A stretch of DNA of 34,215 nucleotides, from contig NZ_BOMV01000095.1 in NCBI RefSeq assembly GCF_016862375.1, positions 1 to 34,215 on the forward strand, given 5' to 3'. The DNA is from Paractinoplanes rishiriensis (GTDB lineage Bacteria > Actinomycetota > Actinomycetes > Mycobacteriales > Micromonosporaceae). A program made the position numbers and the translations under genes. The stretch's first letter is position 1; each line of letters opens with the position of its first letter. The notes under the pieces are model-generated. The model made no database searches and was not told the DNA's origin. It worked only from the letters and a program-made list of their open reading frames with translations. Shown here piece after piece: positions 1 through 7,498 of this stretch.

Positions 1-90
1 CGCCGCCCGCGAAGGTTGCGCCGCCCGCGAAGGTTGCGCCGCCCGCGAAGGTTGCGCCGCCCGCGAAGGTTGCGCCGCCCGCGAAGGCTG
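1..90 (+). repeat. 18-bp coding tandem repeat (PPAKVA)
   Basis: Four identical 18-base units (CGCCGCCCGCGAAGGTTG) fill 1-72. A fifth at 73-90 differs by one base (GGCTG for GGTTG). The array probably continues upstream of the window. The 18-base period keeps the histone-like protein in frame and encodes a repeated PPAKVA. Identity of the units at the DNA level points to recent expansion by slippage or unequal crossing-over, so copy number may vary between strains. Confidence 0.93.
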
Positions 91-485
91 CGCCCGTCAA
101 CAGGGCTGGTCCGGCCACGAAGGCCGCCGAGCCCGCTGCGCCGGCCAAGAAGGCCGCGGAACCCGCTGCTCCCGCCAAGAAGGCGGTGAAGAAGGCGGTA
201 GCCCGCAAGGCGCCGGCCACGAAGGAGACCAGGGCGGCCGAGCCGACCGCGCCGGCCGGCACCGCGGAATCGCCGGTGGCCGCCGTGAAGGAGGCCGCCG
301 CGGCGACCGAGCTTCCGTTTGTGGCGCCGGTGCACCCGGTGGAGCAGCCCTCGGGGGACGGCAACGCGGCGCGGAACGCTGCCGGACCGGCCAGGAAAGC
401 GGCGCCCCCGCGGCGGGCGTCCGCCAAGCGTGCGCCCGCGAAGAAGGCGGCCAGGAAGGCCGCGCCGAAGAGCCCGGAGGCGTAG
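1..485 (+). CDS. Histone-H1-like Lys/Ala/Pro-rich protein, C-terminal part (5' end outside window)
   Basis: The frame is open from the first base to the TAG at 483-485, so the start lies upstream of the window. The visible 160 or so residues are almost entirely Ala, Pro, Lys, Val and Glu. They begin with PPAKVA hexapeptides, continue with PAKKAAEPAA-type motifs and end in a strongly basic tail (RKAAPPRRASAKRAPAKKAARKAAPK). This composition is typical of actinobacterial histone-H1-like or HupB-tail-like proteins, where lysine-rich disordered arms bind DNA or RNA non-specifically. No folded domain is visible in this part, so the protein could equally be another protein with a basic disordered tail. 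It sits 4 bases ahead of the next gene, and its last codons contain that gene's ribosome-binding site (GGAGG at 476-480). Confidence 0.7.
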   Translation, partial: PPAKVAPPAKVAPPAKVAPPAKVAPPAKAAPVNRAGPATKAAEPAAPAKKAAEPAAPAKKAVKKAVARKAPATKETRAAEPTAPAGTAESPVAAVKEAAAATELPFVAPVHPVEQPSGDGNAARNAAGPARKAAPPRRASAKRAPAKKAARKAAPKSPEA

Positions 486-489
486 CAGC

Positions 490-810
490 ATGACGTTCCC
501 GCACTCCCCGCAGCCCGGCCCGCGCCCGGGCCCGCCGCCCGGCGGTTTCCGGCCCGGCCCGCCGTCTCAGCCGGGCGGATACCATCCGGCGCCGCAGCCC
601 GGCCCGCAAAATCCGGCGCCGGCCGCGCCGTCGCAGGGTTGGGACGAACCGGACGACGGCCGCGACCCGGAGGACACCGGGCACCCCGCGGTGGACGCCG
701 CGCTGCGGTCGCTCGCCAACGCCGCCCGGCTGGCGCCCGGTGAGCAGATCGCCGCCTATGAGGCCGCGCACCAGGTGCTCCAGGAAACCCTGGCGAGCAT
801 CGACCGCTGA
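490..810 (+). CDS. Small proline-rich protein of unknown function
   Basis: This gene encodes 106 residues from ATG at 490, with GGAGG at 476-480 nine bases upstream; its TGA overlaps the tlyA ATG (ATGA at 808-812 region). The first 50 residues are low-complexity Pro/Gly/Gln (for example PGPRPGPPPGG) and likely disordered. The remainder (about residues 62-106) is predicted helical, running from HPAVDAALRSLANAA to VLQETLASIDR. A Pro-rich arm plus short helical tail just before tlyA suggests a conserved actinobacterial small protein translated together with TlyA. I cannot assign a function. Overlap with tlyA implies translational coupling. The protein start is well supported because the longer upstream reading in this frame is only a shadow of the histone-like gene. 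Confidence 0.75.
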   Translation: MTFPHSPQPGPRPGPPPGGFRPGPPSQPGGYHPAPQPGPQNPAPAAPSQGWDEPDDGRDPEDTGHPAVDAALRSLANAARLAPGEQIAAYEAAHQVLQETLASIDR

Positions 811-1664
811 TGGCCCGTCGTGCTCGTCTCGACGCCGAACTCGTCCGCCGCAAGCTGGCCCGCTCCCGCGAGCAGGCCGCCGCGCTGGTCGAGGCCGGCC
901 GGGTGCAGGTCCGCGGGACCGTCGCCCGCAAGGTGGCCGCCATGGTCGACCCGGCCGACCCGGTGCTGGTCACCGGCGCGGACCCGGCCACCGAATACGT
1001 GTCCCGCGGCGGGCACAAGCTGGCCGGTGCGCTGGCGGCGTTCGGCCCGCGCGGGCTGACCGTCACCGGCCGCCGGTGCCTGGACGCCGGCGCGTCCACC
1101 GGCGGGTTCACCGACGTGCTGCTGCGCGCCGGCGCCGGCCAGGTGGTTGCGGTCGACGTCGGCTACGGGCAGCTGGCCTGGCCGATCCGCAACGACGACC
1201 GGGTCGTGGTGCTGGAGCGCACCAACGTGCGCACGCTGACCCCCGAGCTGATCGGCGGGCCGGTCGGTCTGACCGTGGCCGACCTCTCGTTCATCTCGCT
1301 GCGCCTGGTGCTGCCCGCGCTCGCCGCCTGCACCGATCCCGGCGGCGATCTGACACTGATGGTGAAACCCCAGTTCGAGGTGGGCAAGGAACGGGTAGGC
1401 ACCGGTGGCGTGGTCCGCGACTGGCGGTTGCGGGCCGAGGCCGTGCTGGACGTCGCCGCGGCGGCCGCCGAACTGGGGCTGGGCGTGTCCGGAGTGACCG
1501 CCAGCCCGCTGCCGGGGCCGAGCGGGAACGTCGAGTTCTTCGTCTGGTTCCGCCGGGACGCCCCGCCCGCCGATCAAGCGGAGATCGACCGAGTGGTCGC
1601 CGCGGGGCCCTCCGGGGAGGTAGCTTCTGCCCCGCCGGAAAATGTGCCCTTGGAGGATGAATGA
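810..1664 (+). CDS. tlyA: TlyA, 16S/23S rRNA (cytidine-2'-O)-methyltransferase
   Basis: The 284-residue product matches the TlyA family, which 2'-O-methylates cytidines in 16S and 23S rRNA; in mycobacteria its loss gives capreomycin resistance. An S4 RNA-binding domain fills about residues 4-60 (RLDAELVRRKLARSREQA). The FtsJ-like methyltransferase follows, with the SAM-binding loop LDAGASTGGFTD at 91-102 and AVDVGYGQL at 114-122. A K-D-K-E catalytic set is visible at K70 (RGGHK), D158 (VADLSF), K186 (MVKPQFE) and E242 (GNVEFF). The ATG shares bases with the upstream stop, and the stop overlaps the nadK start. Some TlyA proteins are also described as haemolysins; the intact methyltransferase motifs favour the rRNA role. 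Confidence 0.95.
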   Translation: MARRARLDAELVRRKLARSREQAAALVEAGRVQVRGTVARKVAAMVDPADPVLVTGADPATEYVSRGGHKLAGALAAFGPRGLTVTGRRCLDAGASTGGFTDVLLRAGAGQVVAVDVGYGQLAWPIRNDDRVVVLERTNVRTLTPELIGGPVGLTVADLSFISLRLVLPALAACTDPGGDLTLMVKPQFEVGKERVGTGGVVRDWRLRAEAVLDVAAAAAELGLGVSGVTASPLPGPSGNVEFFVWFRRDAPPADQAEIDRVVAAGPSGEVASAPPENVPLEDE

Positions 1665-2548
1665 TGCGATCGGCCCTGCTGGTTACGCACACCGGGCGCC
1701 GGCAGAGCACGCAGCATGCTCGGGCCGTCGCCCGGGACCTGCTGGCTGCCGGTTTCGAGGTGCGGGTCGTCGCCGAGGAGGCGGCCGACCTCGACCTGCC
1801 CGAGGAGGTGACCGCGGTCGCCGGTCCGACCGCGGCCGACGGCGTCGAGATCGTGCTGGCGCTGGGCGGGGACGGCACGTTCCTGCGCGCCGCCGAACTG
1901 GCCCGGCCGGTCAAGGCGCCGCTGCTCGGCATCAACCTGGGCAAGGTCGGCTTCCTGGCCGAGGCCGAGATCGAGCACCTCGACCAGGCCGTCCAGGATG
2001 TGGTCAACGGCACGTACACGGTGGACGAGCGGCTCACTCTCGACATCCGGGCCGAGTACGACGGACGCCTGATCGCCGATTCCTGGGCGCTCAACGAGGT
2101 GAGCGTCGAGAAGGGGCAGCGGGCGCAGATGCTCGAGCTGCTGGTCGACGTGGACGGCCGCCCGCTGGCCCGGTACGGCTGCGACGGCGTGGTGTGTGCC
2201 ACCCCCACCGGCTCCACGGCGTACGCATTCTCGGCCGGCGGCCCGGTGGTGTGGCCCGAGGTGGAGGCGCTGCTGCTGGTGCCGATCAGCGCGCACGCAC
2301 TGTTCAGCAAGCCGCTGGTGACCGCTCCGACGTCGTCGTTCGTGGTGACCGTCGACCCGTACACGTCGTTCGCGGTGCTCTGCTGCGACGGACGCCGCAC
2401 CTGGGACCTTCCGCCGGGCGCGAAGGTCACGGTCGAGCGTGGTCAGTTGCCGGTACGGCTGGTGCGGCTGTCGCCGCGGCCGTTCACGGACGTGCTGGTC
2501 GCCAAGTTCGCCCTCCCGGTGGAGGGCTGGCGGGGGAATCGACGTTAA
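1661..2548 (+). CDS. nadK: NAD kinase
   Basis: This cytosolic enzyme phosphorylates NAD to NADP using ATP or polyphosphate. The 295-residue product has the family signature LGGDGTFLRAAEL near residue 67-79, then GINLGKVGFLAE, the conserved NE of WALNEVSVEKG, and the glycine-rich NAD-binding segment ATPTGSTAYAFSAGGP. Length is normal for actinobacterial NadK. Two adjacent ATGs at 1661 and 1664 are possible starts. The first overlaps the tlyA stop (ATGA); the second lies 7 bases from GGAGG (1652-1656), so the true N-terminus may be one residue shorter. The tlyA-nadK-recN order is the same as in M. tuberculosis Rv1694-Rv1696. Confidence 0.95.
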   Translation: MMRSALLVTHTGRRQSTQHARAVARDLLAAGFEVRVVAEEAADLDLPEEVTAVAGPTAADGVEIVLALGGDGTFLRAAELARPVKAPLLGINLGKVGFLAEAEIEHLDQAVQDVVNGTYTVDERLTLDIRAEYDGRLIADSWALNEVSVEKGQRAQMLELLVDVDGRPLARYGCDGVVCATPTGSTAYAFSAGGPVVWPEVEALLLVPISAHALFSKPLVTAPTSSFVVTVDPYTSFAVLCCDGRRTWDLPPGAKVTVERGQLPVRLVRLSPRPFTDVLVAKFALPVEGWRGNRR

Positions 2549-2614
2549 TCAACGGTTTTGTCTGGGGTTTTCCGCCGCGGGCCAGCTCAAGCTCGAGAGG
2601 ACCGCGCTGGGCAA

Positions 2615-2637
2615 TTGTCGGTGGGCCCCGTTACTGT
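2615..2637 (+). promoter_or_regulatory. PafBC-type (RecA-NDp-like) DNA-damage promoter of recN
   Basis: TTGTCGGTG at 2615-2623, eight bases, then TACTGT at 2632-2637 match the mycobacterial LexA-independent damage promoter consensus TTGTCRGTG-N8-TANNNT at every defined position. The -10 ends 7 bases before the recN GTG at 2645, so the transcript is probably leaderless. I found no second copy of the full motif on either strand in this window. Activation by a PafB/PafC regulator is inferred from the motif; the regulator genes are not in the window. Confidence 0.85.
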
Positions 2638-2644
2638 CTGCGCT

Positions 2645-4399
2645 GTGCTTGAGGAGTTGCGCATCACCGGGCTCGGCGTCATCGACGACACGACGCTGAA
2701 ACTGACGACGGGGATGAACGTCATCACCGGCGAGACCGGTGCCGGTAAGACCATGGTCGTGACCGGCCTCGGCCTGCTGTTCGGCGGCCGGGCCGACGCC
2801 GGCCGGGTGCGCGCCGACCCGGGCCGGGCCGTGGTCGAGGGCCGGCTGCGGCTGCGCGGCACGCTGGCCGACACGGTGCAGACGCGCATCACCGAGGCCG
2901 GTGCCGAGGTCGACGACGACGGCTCGGTGCTGCTCAGCCGCACCGTGACGATCGAGGGCCGGTCCCGGGCGCACGTCGGCGGCCGCAGCATGCCGGTGGC
3001 CATGCTCGGCGAGGTGGGCGAGCAGGTGCTGGCCGTGCACGGACAGTCCGACCAGCTGCGCCTGCTGCGTCCGGCCGAGCAGCGCGGCGCGCTCGACCGG
3101 TTCGCCGGCCCCGAGCACGAAAAGCTGCTGGAGACCTATCGCGAGGCGTTCGGTCGCTGGCGTCAGGTGGTCGACGACCTGGCCGACCGGCGGCGCAACG
3201 CGCGGGCCCGGTCGCAGGAGGCCGACCTGCTCAAGCTCGGGCTCGACGAGATCAACCGGGTCGACCCGCAGCCCGGCGAGGACGACGAGCTGCGCACCGA
3301 GGTGCAGCGGCTGGAGCACGCCGAGGGTCTGCGGGTGGCGGCGGCCACCGCGGCGCAGGCGCTGGCCGGCGGGGTCGAGACGGCCGACGACACCCTGGAC
3401 GCGACCCAGCTGCTCGGCACCGCCCGGCGCACGTTGGAAGCGCAGTCCTCGGTCGACCCGTCGCTGTCCGATCTGGCGCAGCGGATCGAGGAGGCGGCCA
3501 CCCTGGTGGGTGATGTCTCGGCCGAGCTGTCGGCCTACCTGAGCTCGCTGGACGCCGACCCGGCCCGGCTCGAGCAGATCTACGAGCGGCGGGCGGTGCT
3601 GCGCGGCCTCACCCGCAAGTACGCGGACGACGTCGAGGGCGTGATCGCCTGGGCCGACAACGCGCGCTCCCGGCTGGCCGCGCTGGACACGTCCGACGAG
3701 TTGCTCGAGGAGCTCGACAAGGAACGTCAACGGCTGGCCGCCCAGGTGGGCGAGCTGGCGGTGCGGCTCACCACGGCCCGCGCCGAAGCGGCCACCCGGT
3801 TCTCCGAGGCGGTCAGCGTCGAGCTGGCCGGGCTGGCCATGCCGCACGCGCGGGTCGAGGTGGCGGTGCTGCCCCGCCCGGCCGGCAAGGACGACCCGAC
3901 CGTGACCGTCGACGGTGCCGAGCTGGGCGTCGGCCCGGACGGCGCCGACGAGGTCGAGCTGCGGCTGCGGGCCCACCCCGGCGCGCCGTCGCTGCCGCTG
4001 CAGAAGGGCGCGTCCGGCGGCGAACTGTCCCGGGTGATGCTGGCCATCGAGGTGGTGTTCGCCGGGGCCGGTGGTCCGCCGACGCTGGTGTTCGACGAGG
4101 TGGATGCGGGCGTGGGTGGCACCGCGGCGGTCGAGATCGGCCGGCGGCTGGCGCGCCTCGCGCGTACCCATCAGGTTTTGGTGGTGACCCACCTGCCGCA
4201 GGTGGCCGCATTCGCCGATCGCCACCTGGTGGTCGCCAAGGACACCGGCGGCGCGATCACCACGAGCGGGGTGCGCATCGTCGAGGAGACCGAACGCGCC
4301 CGTGAGCTGGCCCGCATGCTGGCCGGGCTGCCCGATTCCGACCTCGGGATCGCGCACGCCGAGGAACTGCTGGCGGTGGCCGCCCGCGAAAAAAGGTAG
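2645..4399 (+). CDS. recN: DNA repair ATPase RecN
   Basis: RecN is an SMC-like ATPase that acts at DNA double-strand breaks during recombinational repair. The 584-residue product begins VLEELRITGLGVID, the usual RecN N-terminus, and has Walker A GETGAGKT at 29-36. A long helical coiled-coil centre is rich in charged residues. The C-terminal head carries the ABC signature ASGGELSRVMLAIE, Walker B PTLVFDEVDAGVGG and the H-loop LVVTHLPQVAA. GTG 2645 is chosen because it fits the family N-terminus and lies 7 bases after the damage-inducible -10 box; a longer open frame reaching back to 2558 has no family-like sequence. About 96 bases separate it from nadK, so it has its own promoter. Confidence 0.96.
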   Translation: MLEELRITGLGVIDDTTLKLTTGMNVITGETGAGKTMVVTGLGLLFGGRADAGRVRADPGRAVVEGRLRLRGTLADTVQTRITEAGAEVDDDGSVLLSRTVTIEGRSRAHVGGRSMPVAMLGEVGEQVLAVHGQSDQLRLLRPAEQRGALDRFAGPEHEKLLETYREAFGRWRQVVDDLADRRRNARARSQEADLLKLGLDEINRVDPQPGEDDELRTEVQRLEHAEGLRVAAATAAQALAGGVETADDTLDATQLLGTARRTLEAQSSVDPSLSDLAQRIEEAATLVGDVSAELSAYLSSLDADPARLEQIYERRAVLRGLTRKYADDVEGVIAWADNARSRLAALDTSDELLEELDKERQRLAAQVGELAVRLTTARAEAATRFSEAVSVELAGLAMPHARVEVAVLPRPAGKDDPTVTVDGAELGVGPDGADEVELRLRAHPGAPSLPLQKGASGGELSRVMLAIEVVFAGAGGPPTLVFDEVDAGVGGTAAVEIGRRLARLARTHQVLVVTHLPQVAAFADRHLVVAKDTGGAITTSGVRIVEETERARELARMLAGLPDSDLGIAHAEELLAVAAREKR

Positions 4400-4434
4400 C
4401 GCGGAAAAGGTAGGCTGGCCGTCGTCGGACTAGC

Positions 4435-4453
4435 GGGGCGCTTTGCCCCTTTT
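4435..4453 (+). terminator. Possible short terminator after recN
   Basis: GGGGC at 4435-4439 pairs with GCCCC at 4445-4449 across a 5-base loop, followed by TTTT at 4450-4453. The stem is short but the U-tract is present, and it lies 36 bases after the recN stop and upstream of the chosen steA start. It could instead be a leader hairpin of steA. Confidence 0.45.
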
Positions 4454-4514
4454 GTGGGTGAGATCGCGCATGTCGCGTGCCAGGCGTGTGATCCGGCATG
4501 TCAGGATGGCCGTG

Positions 4515-5693
4515 ATGCGACTTCCCACCTTGCGCCGGACCAGGAGCGCCGACCCCGACGCGATCACCGGCACCGCCCGCCTCGACCGCCGCACCAAGCG
4601 GTTGACGGGTCGGCTGCGCCCGGGTGACATCGCGGTCATCGACCACGTGGACATCGACCGGGTCGCGGCCGACGCGCTGGTCGCGGCCGGGGTGGCCGTG
4701 GTGCTGAACGCGAAGCCGTCGATCTCCGGCCGGTACCCGAACCTCGGCCCCGAGGTGCTGATCAAGAACGGTGTCCTACTCGTCGACGATCTCGGCGAGG
4801 AGGTCTTCCAGCGGCTGCACGAGGGCGACCTGGTCACCGTCGACGGTGACACCGTGCTGGTGGACGGCGAGGCGGTGGCCTCCGGCGTGCGGCAGGACTC
4901 GGACACCGTGGCGGTGGCGATGGCCGACGCCCGCGAGGGTCTGTCGGTGCAGCTGGAGCAGTTCGCGGCGAACACCATGGACTACCTCAAGCAGGAGCGC
5001 GACCTGCTGCTCGACGGCGTCGGCGTGCCGGACGTGCAGACCAAGATCGCGGGCCGGCACGTGCTGATCGTGGTGCGCGGCTACGACTACAAGGACGATT
5101 TGGACGTCCTGCGGCCGTACATCCACGAGTACAAGCCGGTGCTGATCGGGGTGGACGGTGGCGCCGACGCGCTGGTCGAGTCCGGGTACACCCCCGACCT
5201 GATCATCGGCGACATGGACTCGGTCACCGACGACGTGCTGCGCTGCGGCGCCGAGGTGGTCGTGCACGCGTACCCGGACGGCCGGGCCCCCGGACTCGAG
5301 CGGGTGCACCAGCTCGACATCGCGGCGCTGACCTTCCCGGCCGCGGCCACCAGCGAGGACCTCGCGATGCTGCTGGCCGACGAGAAGGGCGCCACCCTGA
5401 TCGTCGCGGTCGGCACGCACGCCAACCTGGTCGAGTTCCTCGACAAGGGCCGCGGCGGCATGGCCTCGACGTTCCTGACCCGGCTCAAGGTCGGCGGCAA
5501 GCTGGTGGACGCCAAGGGGGTGAGCCGGCTCTACCGGCAGAACATCTCCGGTTCGGCGCTGTTGCTGCTGGTGCTCTCGGCGATGGCCGCGATGGCATCG
5601 GCCGTGGCCGTGTCGACCATCGGACGGGCGTACCTCACCGTGGTTTCCGAGTGGTGGGACAATCTGGTTTTCCAGCTGGGACACCTTTTCTAG
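4515..5693 (+). CDS. steA: SteA-like cell-separation protein (TPPK-fold, membrane-anchored)
   Basis: The 392-residue product corresponds to Rv1697/SteA, which in Corynebacterium works with SteB at the septum to control cell-wall hydrolase activity. The N-terminal region carries ARLDRRTKRLTGRLRPGDIAVIDHVDIDR and the highly conserved SGRYPNLGPEVL. The middle contains a thiamin-pyrophosphokinase-like fold (VGVDGGADALVESGYTPDLIIGDMDSV) without thiamine genes nearby. Near the C-terminus a single hydrophobic helix (SGSALLLLVLSAMAAMASAVAV) should anchor it in the membrane. ATG 4515 is chosen over upstream starts at 4443 and 4506 because it has AGGA 8-9 bases before it and the upstream part contains the hairpin. 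The role is known for the family; activity here is inferred. Confidence 0.88.
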   Translation: MRLPTLRRTRSADPDAITGTARLDRRTKRLTGRLRPGDIAVIDHVDIDRVAADALVAAGVAVVLNAKPSISGRYPNLGPEVLIKNGVLLVDDLGEEVFQRLHEGDLVTVDGDTVLVDGEAVASGVRQDSDTVAVAMADAREGLSVQLEQFAANTMDYLKQERDLLLDGVGVPDVQTKIAGRHVLIVVRGYDYKDDLDVLRPYIHEYKPVLIGVDGGADALVESGYTPDLIIGDMDSVTDDVLRCGAEVVVHAYPDGRAPGLERVHQLDIAALTFPAAATSEDLAMLLADEKGATLIVAVGTHANLVEFLDKGRGGMASTFLTRLKVGGKLVDAKGVSRLYRQNISGSALLLLVLSAMAAMASAVAVSTIGRAYLTVVSEWWDNLVFQLGHLF

Positions 5694-5709
5694 AAGCCCG
5701 GGGCTCGTA

Positions 5710-6639
5710 GTGATCAACTTCCGGTACCACGTGGTGTCGCTCACCGCGGTCTTCCTGGCTCTGGCCATCGGCCTGGTCGTGGGCACCGCCGCGCTCAACG
5801 GGCCGGTGGCGGACAACCTCAAGGACCAGATCGCCGCGCTGAACAAGGACAACAGCAACAAGCGCGACCAGATCAACCAGTACCGCGAGGAGATCAACCG
5901 CAACCAGGAGTTCGCCACCGAGATCGCCCCGGCCCTGCTGAACGGCAAGCTGCCCGGCCGCAAGCTGGTGGTGGTGGCGCTGCCCGGCACGTCGGAGTAT
6001 GTGGACGGCGTGGTCGCGATGCTCAAGGTGGCCGGTGCCACGGTGACCGCGCAGGTCACCGTGCAGGACAAGTTCTTCGACCCGGCCATGGCGTTCGAGC
6101 TGCTCGACCTGGCCAGCCAGTCGTCGCAGCCGACGATCCGCACCGACGGGCTGCCGCTGAACAGCGACGGCGTGGAGACGGCGAGCGCCCAGCTGGCCCT
6201 GGCCCTGTACCAGCGCGGCGGCACCCCGCCCAGCGCCGAGGACGTGACGACGGTGCTCACCGCGTACACCCGAGGGGGTTATATCGCCGTCTCCGAGCAG
6301 GCGACCGGCGGTGCCGAGGGTGCGGTGATCATTTCGGGCGAGCCGGCGTCGGACAAGGACGCCGCGAAGAAGAGCCAGTCCGCGGTGATGGTGGCGACCC
6401 AGTTCAAGGGCAAGCCGCTGGTGGTGGCGGGTCTGGGCGCCGGCGACGGCAACCTGATCTCGGCCGTACGGGGCGACCCGACGCTGGTCAAGGAGATCTC
6501 CACGGTGGACAACGCGAGCACGGTGGACGGCCAGGTGGCGACCGCGCTGGCTGCCGCCGAGCGGCTGGTGCAGAACCAGGTCGGACAGTACGGCCTGGCT
6601 GCCGGCGCCGCCTCGATGGTGCCCAAGGCCGCGTCGTAG
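5710..6639 (+). CDS. steB: SteB/MctB-like envelope protein
   Basis: This 309-residue protein is the homologue of Rv1698. That family was described as the mycobacterial copper transport protein MctB, and in corynebacteria as SteB, partner of SteA. It starts VINFRYHVVSLTAVFLALAIGLVVGTAAL, one N-terminal membrane helix. A coiled-coil stretch follows (DNLKDQIAALNKDNSNKRDQINQYREE, about residues 36-65), then a long extracytoplasmic domain. GTG 5710 is the natural start at the head of the membrane helix, 16 bases after steA, so the two are likely co-transcribed. Linkage to steA favours the cell-separation role over copper export. Confidence 0.87.
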   Translation: MINFRYHVVSLTAVFLALAIGLVVGTAALNGPVADNLKDQIAALNKDNSNKRDQINQYREEINRNQEFATEIAPALLNGKLPGRKLVVVALPGTSEYVDGVVAMLKVAGATVTAQVTVQDKFFDPAMAFELLDLASQSSQPTIRTDGLPLNSDGVETASAQLALALYQRGGTPPSAEDVTTVLTAYTRGGYIAVSEQATGGAEGAVIISGEPASDKDAAKKSQSAVMVATQFKGKPLVVAGLGAGDGNLISAVRGDPTLVKEISTVDNASTVDGQVATALAAAERLVQNQVGQYGLAAGAASMVPKAAS

Positions 6640-6650
6640 CGTCCGGTCTC

Positions 6651-6656
6651 TAGACT
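6651..6656 (+). promoter_or_regulatory. Candidate leaderless -10 box before the MraY/WecA-like gene
   Basis: TAGACT fits TANNNT and ends 8 bases before the ATG at 6665. No convincing -35 box is visible. It lies in the 25-base gap after steB, so the downstream envelope genes may have an additional start of transcription here. Confidence 0.45.
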
Positions 6657-6664
6657 TCCCTGCC

Positions 6665-7498
6665 ATGGCCACAGGAGTTTTCCGGGCGTTCGGCATCGGC
6701 GCCTCCGTCGCCCGCGGGGCGCTCGCCTGGATCCGCCGCGACCCGCAGGCGGCCGCGCTCGACCGCACCAACTTCCACGGACGCACGGTCACCCTGGCCG
6801 GCGGCCCGGCGCTCGCGCTCGGTGCCACCGTGGGTGCCGCGCTCGGCGCGCCCAGCGGACGGGTGGCGGCGGCCGCGGTCACCGCGGGTGCGGTGTCCGG
6901 CGCGGTCGGCCTCTACGACGACGTCGTCGGCAACCGCCCCGAGCAGAAGGCGGCCAAGGGCTTCGCCGGCCACCTGGGCGCGCTGCGCGAGGGCCGGGTC
7001 ACCAGCGGCCTCGTCAAGATCGCCGGAGTGGGCGCGGCCGGCCTGGTCGCGTCGGCGCTGGTCGGCAGCCGGCGCACCGGGTTCCTCGGCCGCACCACCG
7101 ACGTGCTGCTCGGCGCCGGGGTCATCGCCGGCACGGCCAACCTGATCAACCTGCTCGACCTGCGCCCCGGCCGGGCGATCAAGGCGTCCGCGGCGATCGG
7201 CGCGCCGCTGGCCCTGCGCCGCGGCGGCGGGGTGGCGGCCGGCACGCTCGGTGCCGGCGCCGCGCTGCTGCCCGACGACCTCGGCGAGGAGATCATGCTG
7301 GGCGACGCGGGCGCCAACGCGCTGGGCGCGCTGCTCGGCGTCGCCCTGGTGGCACGCACCGGGCCGGCCGGCCGGGCGGCGGCCCTGGCGGCGCTGGCGG
7401 CACTGACCGCGGCCAGCGAAAAGGTGAGCTTCACCCAGGTCATCCAGGACACCCCATGGCTGAGGCGACTGGACGAGCTGGGCCGCCGGCCCGCGTGA
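6665..7498 (+). CDS. MraY/WecA-like polyprenyl-phosphate glycosyl-1-phosphate transferase homologue
   Basis: The 277-residue, very hydrophobic product shows three motifs of the PNPT superfamily, which attach a sugar-1-phosphate to undecaprenyl phosphate. They are the aspartate pair LYDDVVG near residue 80, NLINLLDLRPGR near 160 (compare NxxDGxDG), and MLGDAGANALGALLG near 215 (compare GDxGS). It is about 40-80 residues shorter than typical WecA or MraY, and the C-terminal histidine cluster of MraY is absent, so the substrate cannot be named and activity is uncertain. It is followed by murJ, which it overlaps, and by a glycosyltransferase. This suggests one pathway making a lipid-linked surface precursor. 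ATG 6665 fits the candidate leaderless promoter. Confidence 0.72.
   Translation: MATGVFRAFGIGASVARGALAWIRRDPQAAALDRTNFHGRTVTLAGGPALALGATVGAALGAPSGRVAAAAVTAGAVSGAVGLYDDVVGNRPEQKAAKGFAGHLGALREGRVTSGLVKIAGVGAAGLVASALVGSRRTGFLGRTTDVLLGAGVIAGTANLINLLDLRPGRAIKASAAIGAPLALRRGGGVAAGTLGAGAALLPDDLGEEIMLGDAGANALGALLGVALVARTGPAGRAAALAALAALTAASEKVSFTQVIQDTPWLRRLDELGRRPA

Noticed and set aside
1..90. Regularly spaced repeat that might be a CRISPR array
   Set aside because: Units are directly tandem without unique spacers, in frame with a coding sequence.
97..771. Minus-strand open frame over the histone-like gene
   Set aside because: Arg/Pro-rich shadow of GC-rich coding sequence; the plus-strand genes have better composition and ribosome-binding sites.
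2558..2644. Longer N-terminus for recN
   Set aside because: The extra 29 residues are unlike RecN, and the promoter motif lies within this stretch.
4443..4514. TTG start for steA at 4443
   Set aside because: It lies inside a terminator-like hairpin and adds residues not matching the SteA family.
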